From: Eubacteriales bacterium
Lineage (GTDB): Bacteria; Bacillota; Clostridia; Lachnospirales; Lachnospiraceae
Direction: 5' to 3'
NCBI GenBank assembly: GCA_030524455.1
Contig: JAUNGT010000005.1
Coordinates: 1 to 64,000, forward strand
DNA: 64,000 nucleotides
The notes beneath the pieces are model-generated. The model was given only the letters and a program-made list of their open reading frames with translations. It did no database searches and was not told the DNA's origin. The first letter of the stretch is position 1, and the number at the start of each line of letters is the position of its first letter. The translations under genes were made by a program, and so were the position numbers. Below, one piece after another: positions 42,127-51,271 of the stretch.

Positions 42127-44028
42127 ATGAAGAAAAAATATACCATGCTGGCACTTGGGCTGGCTTTCAATCTGGCAATCCTGGGCGGCTGCGGCAGCAC
42201 CGCATCCCAGGAGACGCAGCAGACCCAACCGGCAGAAACCGGGCAGGAGACGGCAGAAAGTGAGACAGCCGATGCAGCGCAGGAGACCGCCGTGTCGGGC
42301 GAGGTGACAACGGTATCGGACAGCAGCATCACGGTGGAGACGGAGAACGGCGCCAGGGAGATTGCGGTGACGGCCGATACGGCTTATACCCGGCAGATGC
42401 CGGAGGGAGAACCGCCGCAGAGACCGGACGGTGACGGCGGCGATGCGCCGGAGCGAACGGCGCCGGAGGAGGGGCAGCGCCCGGAGGGGGAAGATGGCCA
42501 GGGCGCGCCGGAGGGAACGGCGCCGGAGGACGGGCAGCGCCCGGAGGGGGAAGACGGCCGGGGCGCGCCGGCAGGAACAGCACCGGAAGGAGCGGCGCCG
42601 GAAGGAGCTGCCCTTACGCTGGCGGATATCGCGGTGGGTGATACGGTGGAAATTACGCTGGATGCGGACGGAAACGCGCGGACTGTGGCGGTGCGCATGG
42701 ATCAGCCCGGCGGCGGAGGGATGAGCAGTCAGCCGGAGAGCTATGATGCCGTACAGGAATACACGGAGGACGGGCAGGTGTCCGATGAGAGCGTTTCCTC
42801 CACAGGAACGGATGAAAACGCGATCCTGGTATCCGGCAGGGCGTCGGTTTCTATGGAAAATATGACGATCTCGCGGGAGTCTGCGGACAGCACCGGCGGG
42901 GATACCTCCAGCTTTTACGGCGTGGGTGCGGCGGTGCTGGTGACAGAAGGCACGGCAGAGCTGAATAACAGTACCGTTACCACAGACGCGGCGGGCGGCG
43001 CCGGCGTATTCGCCTATGGGGACGGAACGGCTTATGTGAAGGATACGGAGATTTTGACAGAGCAGGATACCTCCGGCGGCATTCATGTGGCGGGCGGCGG
43101 AACGCTCTGCGCCTGGGATTTGACCGTGGAAACGAACGGGGAGTCCTCGGCGGCGATCCGCAGCGACAGGGGCAGCGGTACGATGGTGGTGGACGGAGGC
43201 AGCTACGTTTCCAACGGCACGGGCTCCCCGGCGGTATACAGCACGGCGGATATCACGGTGCATAACGCAGAGCTGACGGCAAATCAATCCGAGGCGGTCT
43301 GCATTGAGGGCTTAAATCAGCTGCGGCTCTATCAGTGCGACCTGACCGGCACGATGCAGGACCTGGATCAGAATGACTGCACCTGGAATGTGATTTTGTA
43401 TCAGAGTATGTCCGGCGATTCGGAGGTGGGAAACAGCACCTTTGAGATGCAGGGCGGCTCTCTGACGGCGAAAAACGGCGGCATTTTCTATACGACCAAT
43501 ACGGAGTCCACATTTTATATTTCCGGGGTGGAGATCACCGCAGCGCAGGGCAGCGAATTTTTCTTAAAATGCACCGGCAATGACAACCAAAGAGGCTGGG
43601 GCAGCGCGGGAGCAAACGGAGCGGACTGTGATTTTACGGCGGAAGATCAGCAGATGGAGGGCGACATCATCTGGGACAGCATCAGCAGCCTGGATTTTTA
43701 TATGGCAGGCGCCAGCACGCTGACCGGAGCGGTCCTGCAGGATGAAAGCTGTGCGGGAGAGGGCGGCAGCGGCTATGCCAATGTCTATATCGGTGAGGAA
43801 AGCACCTGGGTTGTGACGGGGGACAGCGTGCTGACCAATCTGTACTGTGCCGGAACGATTGTGGATGCAGAGGGCAATTCGGTGACGGTGCAGGGCAGCG
43901 ACGGCACGGTATATGCGGAAGGAGACAGCGCCTATACCGTCACGGTGGAGAGCTGGTCTGAGGAGGCGGACATGAGCAGCGCTTATACGGCGACGGAGTG
44001 GGAAGATTACAGTGTCAGCAGAGCCTGA
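42127..44028 (+). CDS. Lipoprotein with proline/glycine repeats and beta-helix-like domain
   Basis: 633 residues. Lipoprotein signal peptide with lipobox LGGC (Cys 22). Residues about 25-60 are a Gln/Thr/Glu-rich linker. About residues 60-100 and 165-200 form one small domain (VSGEVTTVSDSSITVETENG, IAVGDTVEITLDADG) split by a 20-residue tandem repeat rich in PEG (consensus GAPEGTAPEDGQRPEGEDG). From about 220 to the end there are repeated short turns with GxG and Asn/Asp (VSMENMTISRES, LNNSTVTTDAAGGAG, MVVDGGSYVSNG), a right-handed beta-helix pattern. It is likely a surface-exposed binding or adhesion protein. The CiaR-like operator upstream suggests envelope-stress control. Confidence 0.75.
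   Translation: MKKKYTMLALGLAFNLAILGGCGSTASQETQQTQPAETGQETAESETADAAQETAVSGEVTTVSDSSITVETENGAREIAVTADTAYTRQMPEGEPPQRPDGDGGDAPERTAPEEGQRPEGEDGQGAPEGTAPEDGQRPEGEDGRGAPAGTAPEGAAPEGAALTLADIAVGDTVEITLDADGNARTVAVRMDQPGGGGMSSQPESYDAVQEYTEDGQVSDESVSSTGTDENAILVSGRASVSMENMTISRESADSTGGDTSSFYGVGAAVLVTEGTAELNNSTVTTDAAGGAGVFAYGDGTAYVKDTEILTEQDTSGGIHVAGGGTLCAWDLTVETNGESSAAIRSDRGSGTMVVDGGSYVSNGTGSPAVYSTADITVHNAELTANQSEAVCIEGLNQLRLYQCDLTGTMQDLDQNDCTWNVILYQSMSGDSEVGNSTFEMQGGSLTAKNGGIFYTTNTESTFYISGVEITAAQGSEFFLKCTGNDNQRGWGSAGANGADCDFTAEDQQMEGDIIWDSISSLDFYMAGASTLTGAVLQDESCAGEGGSGYANVYIGEESTWVVTGDSVLTNLYCAGTIVDAEGNSVTVQGSDGTVYAEGDSAYTVTVESWSEEADMSSAYTATEWEDYSVSRA
42444..42582 (+). repeat. 60-bp in-frame tandem repeat, about 2.3 copies
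   Basis: The period is exactly 60 bases: GGCGCCGGAGGA and GCGCCCGGAGGGGGAAGA recur at the same offset in consecutive 60-base steps, with a few substitutions. It encodes the 20-residue PEG-rich repeats of the lipoprotein, so copy number could vary among strains. Confidence 0.8.
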
Positions 44029-44077
44029 ACAGGGTGAACGGGGAAAACAAAACGGCACCGGCAGGATACGGATGAGG

Positions 44078-44112
44078 AAAGCGGCGGAGAAATCCGCCGC
44101 TTTGCCGTATTT
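44078..44112. terminator. Bidirectional terminator between lipoprotein and GntR genes
   Basis: Perfect 11-bp stem AAAGCGGCGGA (44078-44088) with its complement (44093-44103), loop GAAA, plus outer ATACGG/CCGTAT pairs. TTTT follows on the plus side. Both convergent genes end here. Confidence 0.8.
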
Positions 44113-44113
44113 T

Positions 44114-44821
44114 CTATTGCAGGTCGGCGCTGAACATGTACTTGTCTCCCCGGACAATACTTTTTGTATATTCCGCGCATAGGCCATTTTCATAAGTAAA
44201 GCGCTCCAACAAAATGCAGGGAACCGTGCCGGATATCTGAAGCAGCTCCCTTTCGGCAGGCAAAGGCATGACTGCGCGCAGGGTTTCACGGGCATTTTGT
44301 GCCTTGAAGGCATAGGCGGAGGCCAAAAATTCGTAGAGAGAGCCGGTTTCCAGGCGTTCTATGTCCAATGCGGCAAAGCGTTTGACCGGCAGATAGCTGG
44401 TTTCGATCATCAACGGCTTGTCCTCCGCGGAGCGCAGACGTACCAGCTCGTGCACAGCGCTGTCCACCGGGTATCTGGTTTTGCGGGCAAGCCGTTCATC
44501 CATGGAGCGCAGCGTATATCGGACAATGTGGTTCGTGATTGTAATGTTATCTTTTTTGAGCGCGTCGCTGAAGGAATAAAACTGTGTGAGCGGCTGCGTC
44601 AGAAAGGTAGGCTGTATGAATGTCCCGGCGCCGGGGAGAGAATAGGTGACCTCAGCCTCGTTCAGCAGCTTCAGCGCCATGCGCAGCGTATGCCTGCTTA
44701 CATGATACCTGCCGCAGAGAAAGCGCTCGGCGGGCAGAGGCTGGCTTTGGGAAAATGATCCGGCCTTGATGTCATGCAGAATCTCTTTGTAAACCTCAAA
44801 ATACAAAGCATCTTTTTTCAT
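44114..44821 (-). CDS. GntR/HutC-family repressor with UTRA domain
   Basis: 235 residues. N-terminal winged helix: LPAERFLCGRYHVSRHTLRMAL is the recognition region, and LPGAGTFIQP the wing. From about residue 80 the UTRA effector domain follows (VHELVRLRSAEDKPLMIETSYLP, YEFLASAYAF, CILLERFTYENGLCAEYTK), which usually binds a phosphorylated sugar. The start at 44821 is 6 bases after GGGGG; the ATG at 44827 directly touches that site. It is divergent from the sugar operon at 45081 with two palindromic sites between, so it should repress that operon until the sugar phosphate appears. Confidence 0.85.
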   Translation of the reverse strand: MKKDALYFEVYKEILHDIKAGSFSQSQPLPAERFLCGRYHVSRHTLRMALKLLNEAEVTYSLPGAGTFIQPTFLTQPLTQFYSFSDALKKDNITITNHIVRYTLRSMDERLARKTRYPVDSAVHELVRLRSAEDKPLMIETSYLPVKRFAALDIERLETGSLYEFLASAYAFKAQNARETLRAVMPLPAERELLQISGTVPCILLERFTYENGLCAEYTKSIVRGDKYMFSADLQ

Positions 44822-44934
44822 ATTCATCCCCCAGATAATTGCTATATTGCTATTTTGCCATAAATCCCCGGAAAAGGCAAATGGATTACAAAGGAATAGA
44901 GGTATTTTGACAAATAAATAAGAAAAAAAGGTGT

Positions 44935-44984
44935 ACCAATTAATGAATTGGTGCAATAAATGACAGACCAATTACATAATTGGG
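44935..44984. promoter_or_regulatory. Two ACCAATT-N4-AATTGGT operator sites
   Basis: Site 1 (44935-44952) is a perfect palindrome, ACCAATT-AATG-AATTGGT. Site 2 (44967-44984) is ACCAATT-ACAT-AATTGGG. Their centres are 32 bases apart, about three helical turns, on one face of the DNA. They lie between the GntR gene and the operon promoter and are the natural binding sites for it. Confidence 0.7.
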
Positions 44985-45003
44985 CCAAAAACACCTAAAA
45001 ACA

Positions 45004-45032
45004 TTGATTTATAATGCGGAAACTTGTACACT
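45004..45032 (+). promoter_or_regulatory. Promoter of the sugar operon
   Basis: TTGATT (45004-45009), 17 bases, TACACT (45027-45032). A TATAAT at 45010-45015 is an alternative -10 but has no -35 at proper spacing. Leader about 40 bases; GGGAGGAG precedes the ATG. Confidence 0.5.
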
Positions 45033-45080
45033 GTGCATGAAAGATGAAGCGGGAAATAAAAGTGCAGCAAGGGAGGAGCA

Positions 45081-46004
45081 ATGAAGTACTTTATAGGAAT
45101 TGACGGAGGCGGGACCAAAACGGAGCTTGCGCTTTCAACAGAGGATGGGATTCCATTTGAAACGCGAATGGCAAAGGGCAGTTCGTATCAGTCGATCGGT
45201 GTGGAAGCCGTAGTGCGTCTGCTGCGGGAAAACACCAAAATCCTGCTGGAAAGGGCCGGTATAACGTTTGCGGACTGCGCAGGCTGCTGCATCGGGCTGC
45301 CCTGCTATGGTGAAAATCCTGAAATAGACAGCTATATTACGACACTTCTGGAGAAGGCATTCGCGCCGGTAAAGGTGCATATCGTAAACGACGTGGAGGT
45401 AGGCTGGGCGGGATCCCTGGAGTGCAGGGAGGGAATCCATGTGGTATCCGGCACAGGCTCCATTGCCTTTGGCAGCGGGATTGCCGGTCAAAGCGCCCGC
45501 TGCGGGGGATGGGATGAGTTCTACGGCGATGAAGGAAGCTGTTATTGGGTAGGGCGGCAGGCCATGAGCCTTTTCAGCAAGGAAGCCGACGGCCGCGCTC
45601 CAAAGGGGGCGCTGTACGATATTGTGCGAAAGGAATGCGGTATTCTGCGGGATTTTTATTTTACGCATGTGATCCGGGAAAGCTACGCACCGTACCGTGA
45701 AAAGGTGGCCGCTTTTCAAAATTATGCCTGCCGGGCAGCCGGGGCAGGGGATGAGGCGGCCAGGGCTCTGTATGAGGCGGCGGCCAAAGAATTGGCCTGC
45801 ATGGTCAAAGCGATCCGGAAACAAATCATTTTTTCGGAGGAGATTGTGGACGTTTCTTATTCCGGTGGGATTTTCAAAACGGGAGATCTGATTTTAGGCC
45901 CGTTCCGGAAGGAAGTGGAAGCTTTGGGCTGCAGCCTGAAAAAGCCATGCCGCACGACAACAGAAGGCGCCCTGTTGCTGGCGATGAAATATTTCAGCAC
46001 ATAA
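45081..46004 (+). CDS. Sugar kinase, BadF/N-acetylglucosamine-kinase family
   Basis: 307 residues, actin-like ATPase fold. IGIDGGGTKTELAL is the phosphate-1 loop, VNDVEVGWAGSL holds the catalytic Asp (ND), VVSGTGSIAFG the phosphate-2 loop, and YSGGIFKTG the adenosine motif. The family includes N-acetylglucosamine and N-acetylgalactosamine kinases. As first gene of the operon with an AgaS-like SIS protein and tagatose-bisphosphate aldolase, phosphorylation of GalNAc or galactosamine is plausible, but not shown by the sequence alone. Confidence 0.8.
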   Translation: MKYFIGIDGGGTKTELALSTEDGIPFETRMAKGSSYQSIGVEAVVRLLRENTKILLERAGITFADCAGCCIGLPCYGENPEIDSYITTLLEKAFAPVKVHIVNDVEVGWAGSLECREGIHVVSGTGSIAFGSGIAGQSARCGGWDEFYGDEGSCYWVGRQAMSLFSKEADGRAPKGALYDIVRKECGILRDFYFTHVIRESYAPYREKVAAFQNYACRAAGAGDEAARALYEAAAKELACMVKAIRKQIIFSEEIVDVSYSGGIFKTGDLILGPFRKEVEALGCSLKKPCRTTTEGALLLAMKYFST

Positions 46005-46017
46005 TGGAGGATAAGCT

Positions 46018-47055
46018 ATGTTTTTGACCGAAACAGAGATTTTGGATACCCCGCATGCGTTGGCGCTCGTCTGTCAGTATTTTGAGGAACACAGAGAGCA
46101 GCATAAAGCATTCTTTGCAGAAAACGTACAAAAGAAGTTTGTCTTTATGGGCTGCGGGTCAAGCTATATGCTTGCCAAGAGCGCTGCGGCCGTTTTTGGC
46201 GCAGTGCCCGATACGGCCGCGCTGGCCGTACCTGCCGGGGATTATCTGGTAGCGCCAAAGAGCTGGAACGAGACGCTCCGGAACAGTATCGTCGTCACAT
46301 TTTCCCGCTCGGGCCGCACGTCGGAGCTGGTCAGGGCAGTAAAGGAGATTCGCGGAGCGCTGGGCTGTCCGGTAATCTCCGTCTGCGCAAAGCAGGACAA
46401 TGACCTGACGCCTCTGTGCGACCTGAGCATCGGACTGGATTGGTGCTATGACAGGAGCGTTTGTCAGACGCGCACCGTGACAAGCTTTTACACCGCAGCG
46501 CTGCTGCTGGCCGCCGTCTATGCAGACGATCGGAAGCTTGCGGCTGCCGTGCACAGTGCGGCGGCAGGCTGCGGGGATTTTCAGCGGGAGAATCGCGCCG
46601 CGCTGGAAAAAATTTCCGCCCTGCCCTGGAACAATGTGGTGGTGCTGGCGGACGGCCCCCTGTGCGGCATCGCGGAGGAAGGGGCGCTGGCCTTTACGGA
46701 GATCAGCATGCTCTGCGGGCGCTACTTCCATGTGCTGGACTACCGCCACGGGCCCATCGTCATCAGCGATGAAAATACGCTCACGGTAATGGTGCTGCGG
46801 CCCGGCGAGGAGACGCTGCAGCGGGCGATGGCGGCCGATGTGCTGGCCAAAGGAGGGCCGCTGGTAACGGTGTCTGACCGGGACGGGAATCCCTGGGGAG
46901 GCGCGGTGAATATACAGATCAGGGAAATCAATGATTTTGCCGCCTGGGGCATGTTGTTTATTTATGTATGTCAGGTTTTGGCCCTGCAAAAGGCGATCAG
47001 GGAGGGGGGCAACCCGGATCAGCCGGATGGGCTGGATCCGTATATCAGGCTTTAG
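46018..47055 (+). CDS. SIS-domain sugar isomerase/deaminase (AgaS-like)
   Basis: 345 residues with two SIS domains, like AgaS and the isomerase half of GlmS. First domain: FMGCGSSYMLAKSAAAVFG and VVTFSRSGRTSELVRAV (the Ser-rich phosphosugar loop). Second: VVLADGPLCGIAEEGALAFTEI and LDYRHGPIVIS. Such proteins isomerise, and often deaminate, amino-sugar 6-phosphates: AgaS turns galactosamine 6-phosphate into tagatose 6-phosphate. This fits the tagatose-bisphosphate aldolase at the operon end. It follows the kinase by 13 bases. Confidence 0.8.
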   Translation: MFLTETEILDTPHALALVCQYFEEHREQHKAFFAENVQKKFVFMGCGSSYMLAKSAAAVFGAVPDTAALAVPAGDYLVAPKSWNETLRNSIVVTFSRSGRTSELVRAVKEIRGALGCPVISVCAKQDNDLTPLCDLSIGLDWCYDRSVCQTRTVTSFYTAALLLAAVYADDRKLAAAVHSAAAGCGDFQRENRAALEKISALPWNNVVVLADGPLCGIAEEGALAFTEISMLCGRYFHVLDYRHGPIVISDENTLTVMVLRPGEETLQRAMAADVLAKGGPLVTVSDRDGNPWGGAVNIQIREINDFAAWGMLFIYVCQVLALQKAIREGGNPDQPDGLDPYIRL

Positions 47056-47137
47056 AGTAACGCTTTGTATGAAGGCCGGAGGGTGCACATTCCGGTTTAC
47101 ATAAAACAAATGAAAAACACAGGAGGGTTGTAGGATA

Positions 47138-48520
47138 ATGAAAAAAATCACTTTTATGGGAGCTGGCAGTACCGTATTCGCCAAAAATGTCCTGGGGGAT
47201 TGTATCACAACGGATGCGATGCGTGAATTCGAGTATGCGCTGTACGACATTGACACCAAACGGTTGGAGGAGAGCTACAGGATGCTTTTCAACATCAACC
47301 GCAACGCAAATCAGGACAGGGCGAAGGTTGTCCGCTATACGGACCGTCTGGAGGCCCTGCGCGGGGCGAGTTATGTCATTAACTGCATTCAGGTGGGCGG
47401 ATATGAGCCCTGCACGGTGACGGATTTTGAAGTGCCCAAAAAGTATGGACTGCTTCAGACCATCGGCGACACGCATGGTATCGGCGGGATGTTCCGCGCC
47501 CTGCGTACCATCCCCGTGATGCTGGACTTTGCAAGAGATATGGAAAAGGTGTGCCCGAACGCACTGTTTATCAATTTTACAAATCCCATGTCCATGCTGT
47601 GTCTGGCCATGTTCCGGGGCTCCTCCATACAGACGGTGGGCCTGTGTCATTCTCATCAGTCGTGCGTGCCGATGCTTCTTGGCAAGCTTGGATTGCCGCA
47701 GGATGGCGTAGCCTATAAAATTTCCGGGATCAATCACATGGCGTGGCTGCTGGAAATCACCCGAAACGGGGAGGATTACTATCCGCTGATCAAAAAGCGG
47801 GCGGCAGAAGGGCCGATTCTTACTCCCGTTGAGGTGATGCGTGCGATGTATCCGGAATACGCGGATCGGCTGCCGGATAAGGATATCGAGCATCCCGTGG
47901 ATGATCATGACGATATGGTACGCTTTGAGATTATGAAGCAGTTTGGCTACTATGTCACCGAATCCAGCGAGCATAACAGCGAGTATTACCCCTGGTTTAT
48001 AAAGAAAGGACATCCCGAACTGATCGAGCGCTTCCATATTCCGCTGGACGAATATCCGCGCCGCTGCCGGGATCAGATCGCCCGCTGGAATAAGCAGGCA
48101 GAGCATCTGGTACACAATGAAAATCTGACTCACACTCGCAGCAACGAATACGCGGCCGGCATTATCGAAGCAATGGAAACGGGCGGTACATTTGGATTTG
48201 CGGGAAATGTGCTCAATACGGGCCTGATTGACAATCTGCCGCACGATGCCTGTGTGGAGGTGTCGTGTCTTGTGAACGAGGGACATCTGCAGCCCTGCCA
48301 TATGGGGCCGCTGCCGCGGCAGCTGGCGGCATTGAATATGCGTCAGATTGAGGTACAGCAGCTTACGGTAGACGCTGCTCTTACCGGGAAAAAGGAGTAT
48401 ATCTATCAGGCAGCCATGCTGGATCCTCATGCGGGAAGCGAATTGACCATTGATGAAATCCGCGCATTGGTGGACGACCTGATCGAAGCGCATGGCAGCT
48501 GGCTGCCGAAGTATCACTGA
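47138..48520 (+). CDS. GH4-family NAD/Mn-dependent alpha-glycosidase (alpha-galactosidase type)
   Basis: 460 residues. FMGAGSTVFAKN is the NAD-binding loop. The metal ligands C170 (GLCHSHQ) and H200 (GINHMAW) are present. GGYEPCTVTDFEVPKKYGL and INFTNPMSM are typical of the MelA-like alpha-galactosidase/alpha-glucosidase branch. GH4 enzymes use NAD+ and Mn2+ with a redox step, and act inside the cell, here on the sugar imported by the next gene's product. The CHSH form points to a non-phosphorylated substrate, though I infer that from the MelA group. Galactose versus GalNAc specificity is open. Confidence 0.88.
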   Translation: MKKITFMGAGSTVFAKNVLGDCITTDAMREFEYALYDIDTKRLEESYRMLFNINRNANQDRAKVVRYTDRLEALRGASYVINCIQVGGYEPCTVTDFEVPKKYGLLQTIGDTHGIGGMFRALRTIPVMLDFARDMEKVCPNALFINFTNPMSMLCLAMFRGSSIQTVGLCHSHQSCVPMLLGKLGLPQDGVAYKISGINHMAWLLEITRNGEDYYPLIKKRAAEGPILTPVEVMRAMYPEYADRLPDKDIEHPVDDHDDMVRFEIMKQFGYYVTESSEHNSEYYPWFIKKGHPELIERFHIPLDEYPRRCRDQIARWNKQAEHLVHNENLTHTRSNEYAAGIIEAMETGGTFGFAGNVLNTGLIDNLPHDACVEVSCLVNEGHLQPCHMGPLPRQLAALNMRQIEVQQLTVDAALTGKKEYIYQAAMLDPHAGSELTIDEIRALVDDLIEAHGSWLPKYH

Positions 48521-48548
48521 TCCGGCTCAATAAAAGGAGGAAAACGAT

Positions 48549-49934
48549 ATGTCAGAAGAGAAAACGACGGCTGCGGCAGTGGAAGAACCCCGTATGAGCA
48601 ATAAAAAGGAGCAGCTGGGACATGCACTGGGGGTGCTGGGGCATGATTCGGCCTATACCGTATGGGCCACATGGATGACGCCGTTTTTGACGGATGTTGT
48701 GATGCTTCCCACCGCCGTGCTTGGTATACTGCTGGCCTTTGGCCGTGTGTTCGACGGCCTGAACGATTTGTTTATGGGCTCCCTTGCGGATCGCACACGC
48801 AGCAGGCTGGGACGTTTCCGTCCCTGGATTTTACGGGCGGGCCCGCTGTTTTGTATCTGCATGGCAATCAGCTTTATTGTGCCGAGCAGCAATATGATCG
48901 TGCGTATCATCTACGCGTCCGTCATGTATTTGGTGGTGGATGTGGTGTTTACCGCGGTGGATATCCCTTTCTGGAGTATGCCGGCGGCGATGACATCCAA
49001 CCCAAAGGAGCGCAGCAGCATCATCGGAACAACGCAGACGACCTCCAGCGCGATTACCGGAGTGATCGGAATTGTGATGCCGCTGGCGCTGAGCTATTTC
49101 GGAGGCGCGGGCAAATGGAGCGCATATTTTACGATCGCAAGCATTGTGGCTGTTTTTGGAATCATCATGTATGTGACCTGCGCCAAGATGGTGAAGGAGC
49201 ACGTTGTGCCGCCGGCAAGCGAGAAATTCAGCCTGAAATTGGGCGTAAAAAGCGTATTGACCAACAAGCCGCTTTTGTGTGTGCAGATTTGTAATGCGGT
49301 AGGCCTGCTGGCCATGATTATGAACGGCACCTTTAACTATTACTATTGTCAGTATAATCTGGGCGGTCTGGAGGTTATGAGCGTTTTGTCGCTGATCAGC
49401 ACGATTGCAACCGTGGTCGGTTCGGTGCTGTTTATCTTCCTTTCCAGATATATCAGCAAGAAAAAGATTATGTTTATACTGGCCGGCGGATACATCGCAG
49501 CGCGTTTGACGCATTATTTTTCCGGCTGGCAGAACCTGTCCATTATTTTTGTATGCAGCGCCATTTCCGGTATTTGCGTCGGAGCATTTATGGTATCCGT
49601 GATGGCCATGATGGCAGATACGATTGAGTACGGCGAGTGGAAAACCGGTCAGAGAAACGAGGGCATGATTACCTCAACCCGCTGCTTTGTGACCAAGCTT
49701 ATGATGGCGGTTTCGGGCGTTATCGTAGCTTTTGTGATTGGCATTTTCGGTTATGTGCCCGGTACGGAGCAGACGCTGGCGACACAGAATGCGTTCCATA
49801 CCATGATGACCCTGGTGTGTGCGGGCGTGATGCTGATTGGTATTATTCCGATGTTTTTCTACAGCCTTACGGAGGACAAGCACGCGCAGATCATGGAGGA
49901 GCTGGCTGCACGCAAGGCTGCCAGAGGAGAGTGA
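48549..49934 (+). CDS. GPH-family (MelB-like) sugar:cation symporter
   Basis: 461 residues with twelve helices. GPH signatures: ALGVLGHDSAYTVWATWMTPF in helix 1, GRVFDGLNDLFMGSLADRTRSRLGRFRPWIL in the helix 2-3 region (the Asp residues that bind Na+/H+), and MMADTIEYGEWKTGQRNEG in the second half. It should import the intact glycoside with Na+ or H+, feeding the GH4 enzyme. GGAGG stands 8 bases before the ATG. Confidence 0.92.
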   Translation: MSEEKTTAAAVEEPRMSNKKEQLGHALGVLGHDSAYTVWATWMTPFLTDVVMLPTAVLGILLAFGRVFDGLNDLFMGSLADRTRSRLGRFRPWILRAGPLFCICMAISFIVPSSNMIVRIIYASVMYLVVDVVFTAVDIPFWSMPAAMTSNPKERSSIIGTTQTTSSAITGVIGIVMPLALSYFGGAGKWSAYFTIASIVAVFGIIMYVTCAKMVKEHVVPPASEKFSLKLGVKSVLTNKPLLCVQICNAVGLLAMIMNGTFNYYYCQYNLGGLEVMSVLSLISTIATVVGSVLFIFLSRYISKKKIMFILAGGYIAARLTHYFSGWQNLSIIFVCSAISGICVGAFMVSVMAMMADTIEYGEWKTGQRNEGMITSTRCFVTKLMMAVSGVIVAFVIGIFGYVPGTEQTLATQNAFHTMMTLVCAGVMLIGIIPMFFYSLTEDKHAQIMEELAARKAARGE

Positions 49935-49939
49935 TTGAA

Positions 49940-51256
49940 ATGACGTCTCAAAACCCTATTTTGAGCCTTTTGGAGAGACGGGCCTGCGCAAGAGAGCGAG
50001 GCGTATATTCCTGCTGCAGCGCCAACGAATATGTGCTGCGGGCGGCCCTGCGGAGGGCGAAGGCGGCGGATACGGTGGTATTGGTAGAGGCCACGGCGAA
50101 TCAGGTGAATCAAAACGGGGGCTACACGGGCATGACGCCGTCCGGATTCCGCAAATTTCTGATGCGGCTTGCCGAGTCGGAGGAAATGCCCGCAGGGAAG
50201 GTGCTGTGCGGCGGCGATCACCTGGGGCCGCTCACCTGGCAGCATTTGCCGGAAGCAGAAGCGATGGCCAATGCCGAAGAATTGATTCGCGCTTATGTAT
50301 TGGCAGGCTTTTCCAAAATCCATATCGATACAAGCATGCGGGTGGCGGATGACGATCCGGCGCAGCCGCTGCCGGACCGCGTGATTGCCCGGCGCGGCGC
50401 GCGGCTTTGCCGTACGGCGGAGGATGCCTTTGCCGAATATGTCAGAGAACACCCGCAGGCGCCGGAGCCGGTGTATGTGGTGGGCAGCGAGGTGCCTGTC
50501 CCCGGCGGCGCAAAGGAAAAAGAGGACCGCGTGGCGGTCACCAGCCCGGCGGCCTGTGAAGCGACGCTGGCGGAATTTGAAAGCGCTTTTGCCGGGATAG
50601 GGCTTACGGAGGCGTGGAGACGGGTGGTGGCGCTGGTGGTGCAGCCGGGCGTGGAGTTTGCGGACGAAAGTGTCATTGCCTATGATCGTCAGGCCGCTCA
50701 AAAGCTGATGACCTGCCTGAAAAAGCATCCCGGGCTTGTGTTTGAAGGGCATTCTACCGATTACCAGCCGAAGGGATGTCTTCGCCAGATGGCGGAGGAC
50801 GGGATTGCGATTTTGAAGGTTGGACCGGCGCTGACCTTCACCCTTCGGGAAGGCTTGTTTGCCCTGGAACGTATTGAGCAGGAGCTGTATGGGGTAAAGG
50901 ATTTTCCGCTCTCCGGGTTCAGGGCGGCGCTGGAGCAGGCTATGCTGGAGGACAGCAGCCAGTGGAGCAAATATTATCACGGAACGATGACCCAAAAGCG
51001 GTATGCGCGGGCATTCAGCTATTCCGACAGATCGAGATACTATTTGACGAACAAAAGGGTGAGGGCGGCTATGAATATGCTGCTGAAAAATCTGGATACC
51101 ACAGGCATTCCGATGGCGCTGCTGAGCCAGTATATGCCGACCCAATATGCCCGTGTCCATTCGGGCGAGCTGACGCTGCGTGCCTCTGATTTGCTGATCG
51201 ATCATGTGGGAGACTGTATCGACGATTATCTGTACGCGGTATTAAATTCAGAATAA
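49940..51256 (+). CDS. Tagatose-bisphosphate aldolase, non-catalytic subunit (GatZ/KbaZ/AgaZ)
   Basis: 438 residues. Family marks: CCSANEYVLRAALRRA, VLVEATANQVNQNGGYTG, GGDHLGPLTWQHLPEAEAM, FSKIHIDTSMRVADDD, and FEGHSTDYQPKGCLRQM. In enteric bacteria this subunit is needed for full activity and stability of the GatY/KbaY aldolase. ATG 49940 is preferred; GTG 49931, overlapping the symporter stop as GTGA, is an alternative. It precedes the catalytic subunit by 15 bases, a reversed but common order. Confidence 0.9.
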   Translation: MTSQNPILSLLERRACARERGVYSCCSANEYVLRAALRRAKAADTVVLVEATANQVNQNGGYTGMTPSGFRKFLMRLAESEEMPAGKVLCGGDHLGPLTWQHLPEAEAMANAEELIRAYVLAGFSKIHIDTSMRVADDDPAQPLPDRVIARRGARLCRTAEDAFAEYVREHPQAPEPVYVVGSEVPVPGGAKEKEDRVAVTSPAACEATLAEFESAFAGIGLTEAWRRVVALVVQPGVEFADESVIAYDRQAAQKLMTCLKKHPGLVFEGHSTDYQPKGCLRQMAEDGIAILKVGPALTFTLREGLFALERIEQELYGVKDFPLSGFRAALEQAMLEDSSQWSKYYHGTMTQKRYARAFSYSDRSRYYLTNKRVRAAMNMLLKNLDTTGIPMALLSQYMPTQYARVHSGELTLRASDLLIDHVGDCIDDYLYAVLNSE

Positions 51257-51271
51257 AAAGGAGAGTTTATC

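Noticed and set aside
42444..42582. Tandem repeat as a CRISPR-like array
   Set aside because: The repeats are contiguous, in frame and without unique spacers; they are part of a coding region.
45033..45080. A catabolite-repression (cre) site in the sugar-operon leader
   Set aside because: TGCGGAAAC and nearby bases only partly resemble the consensus and lack the palindromic half.
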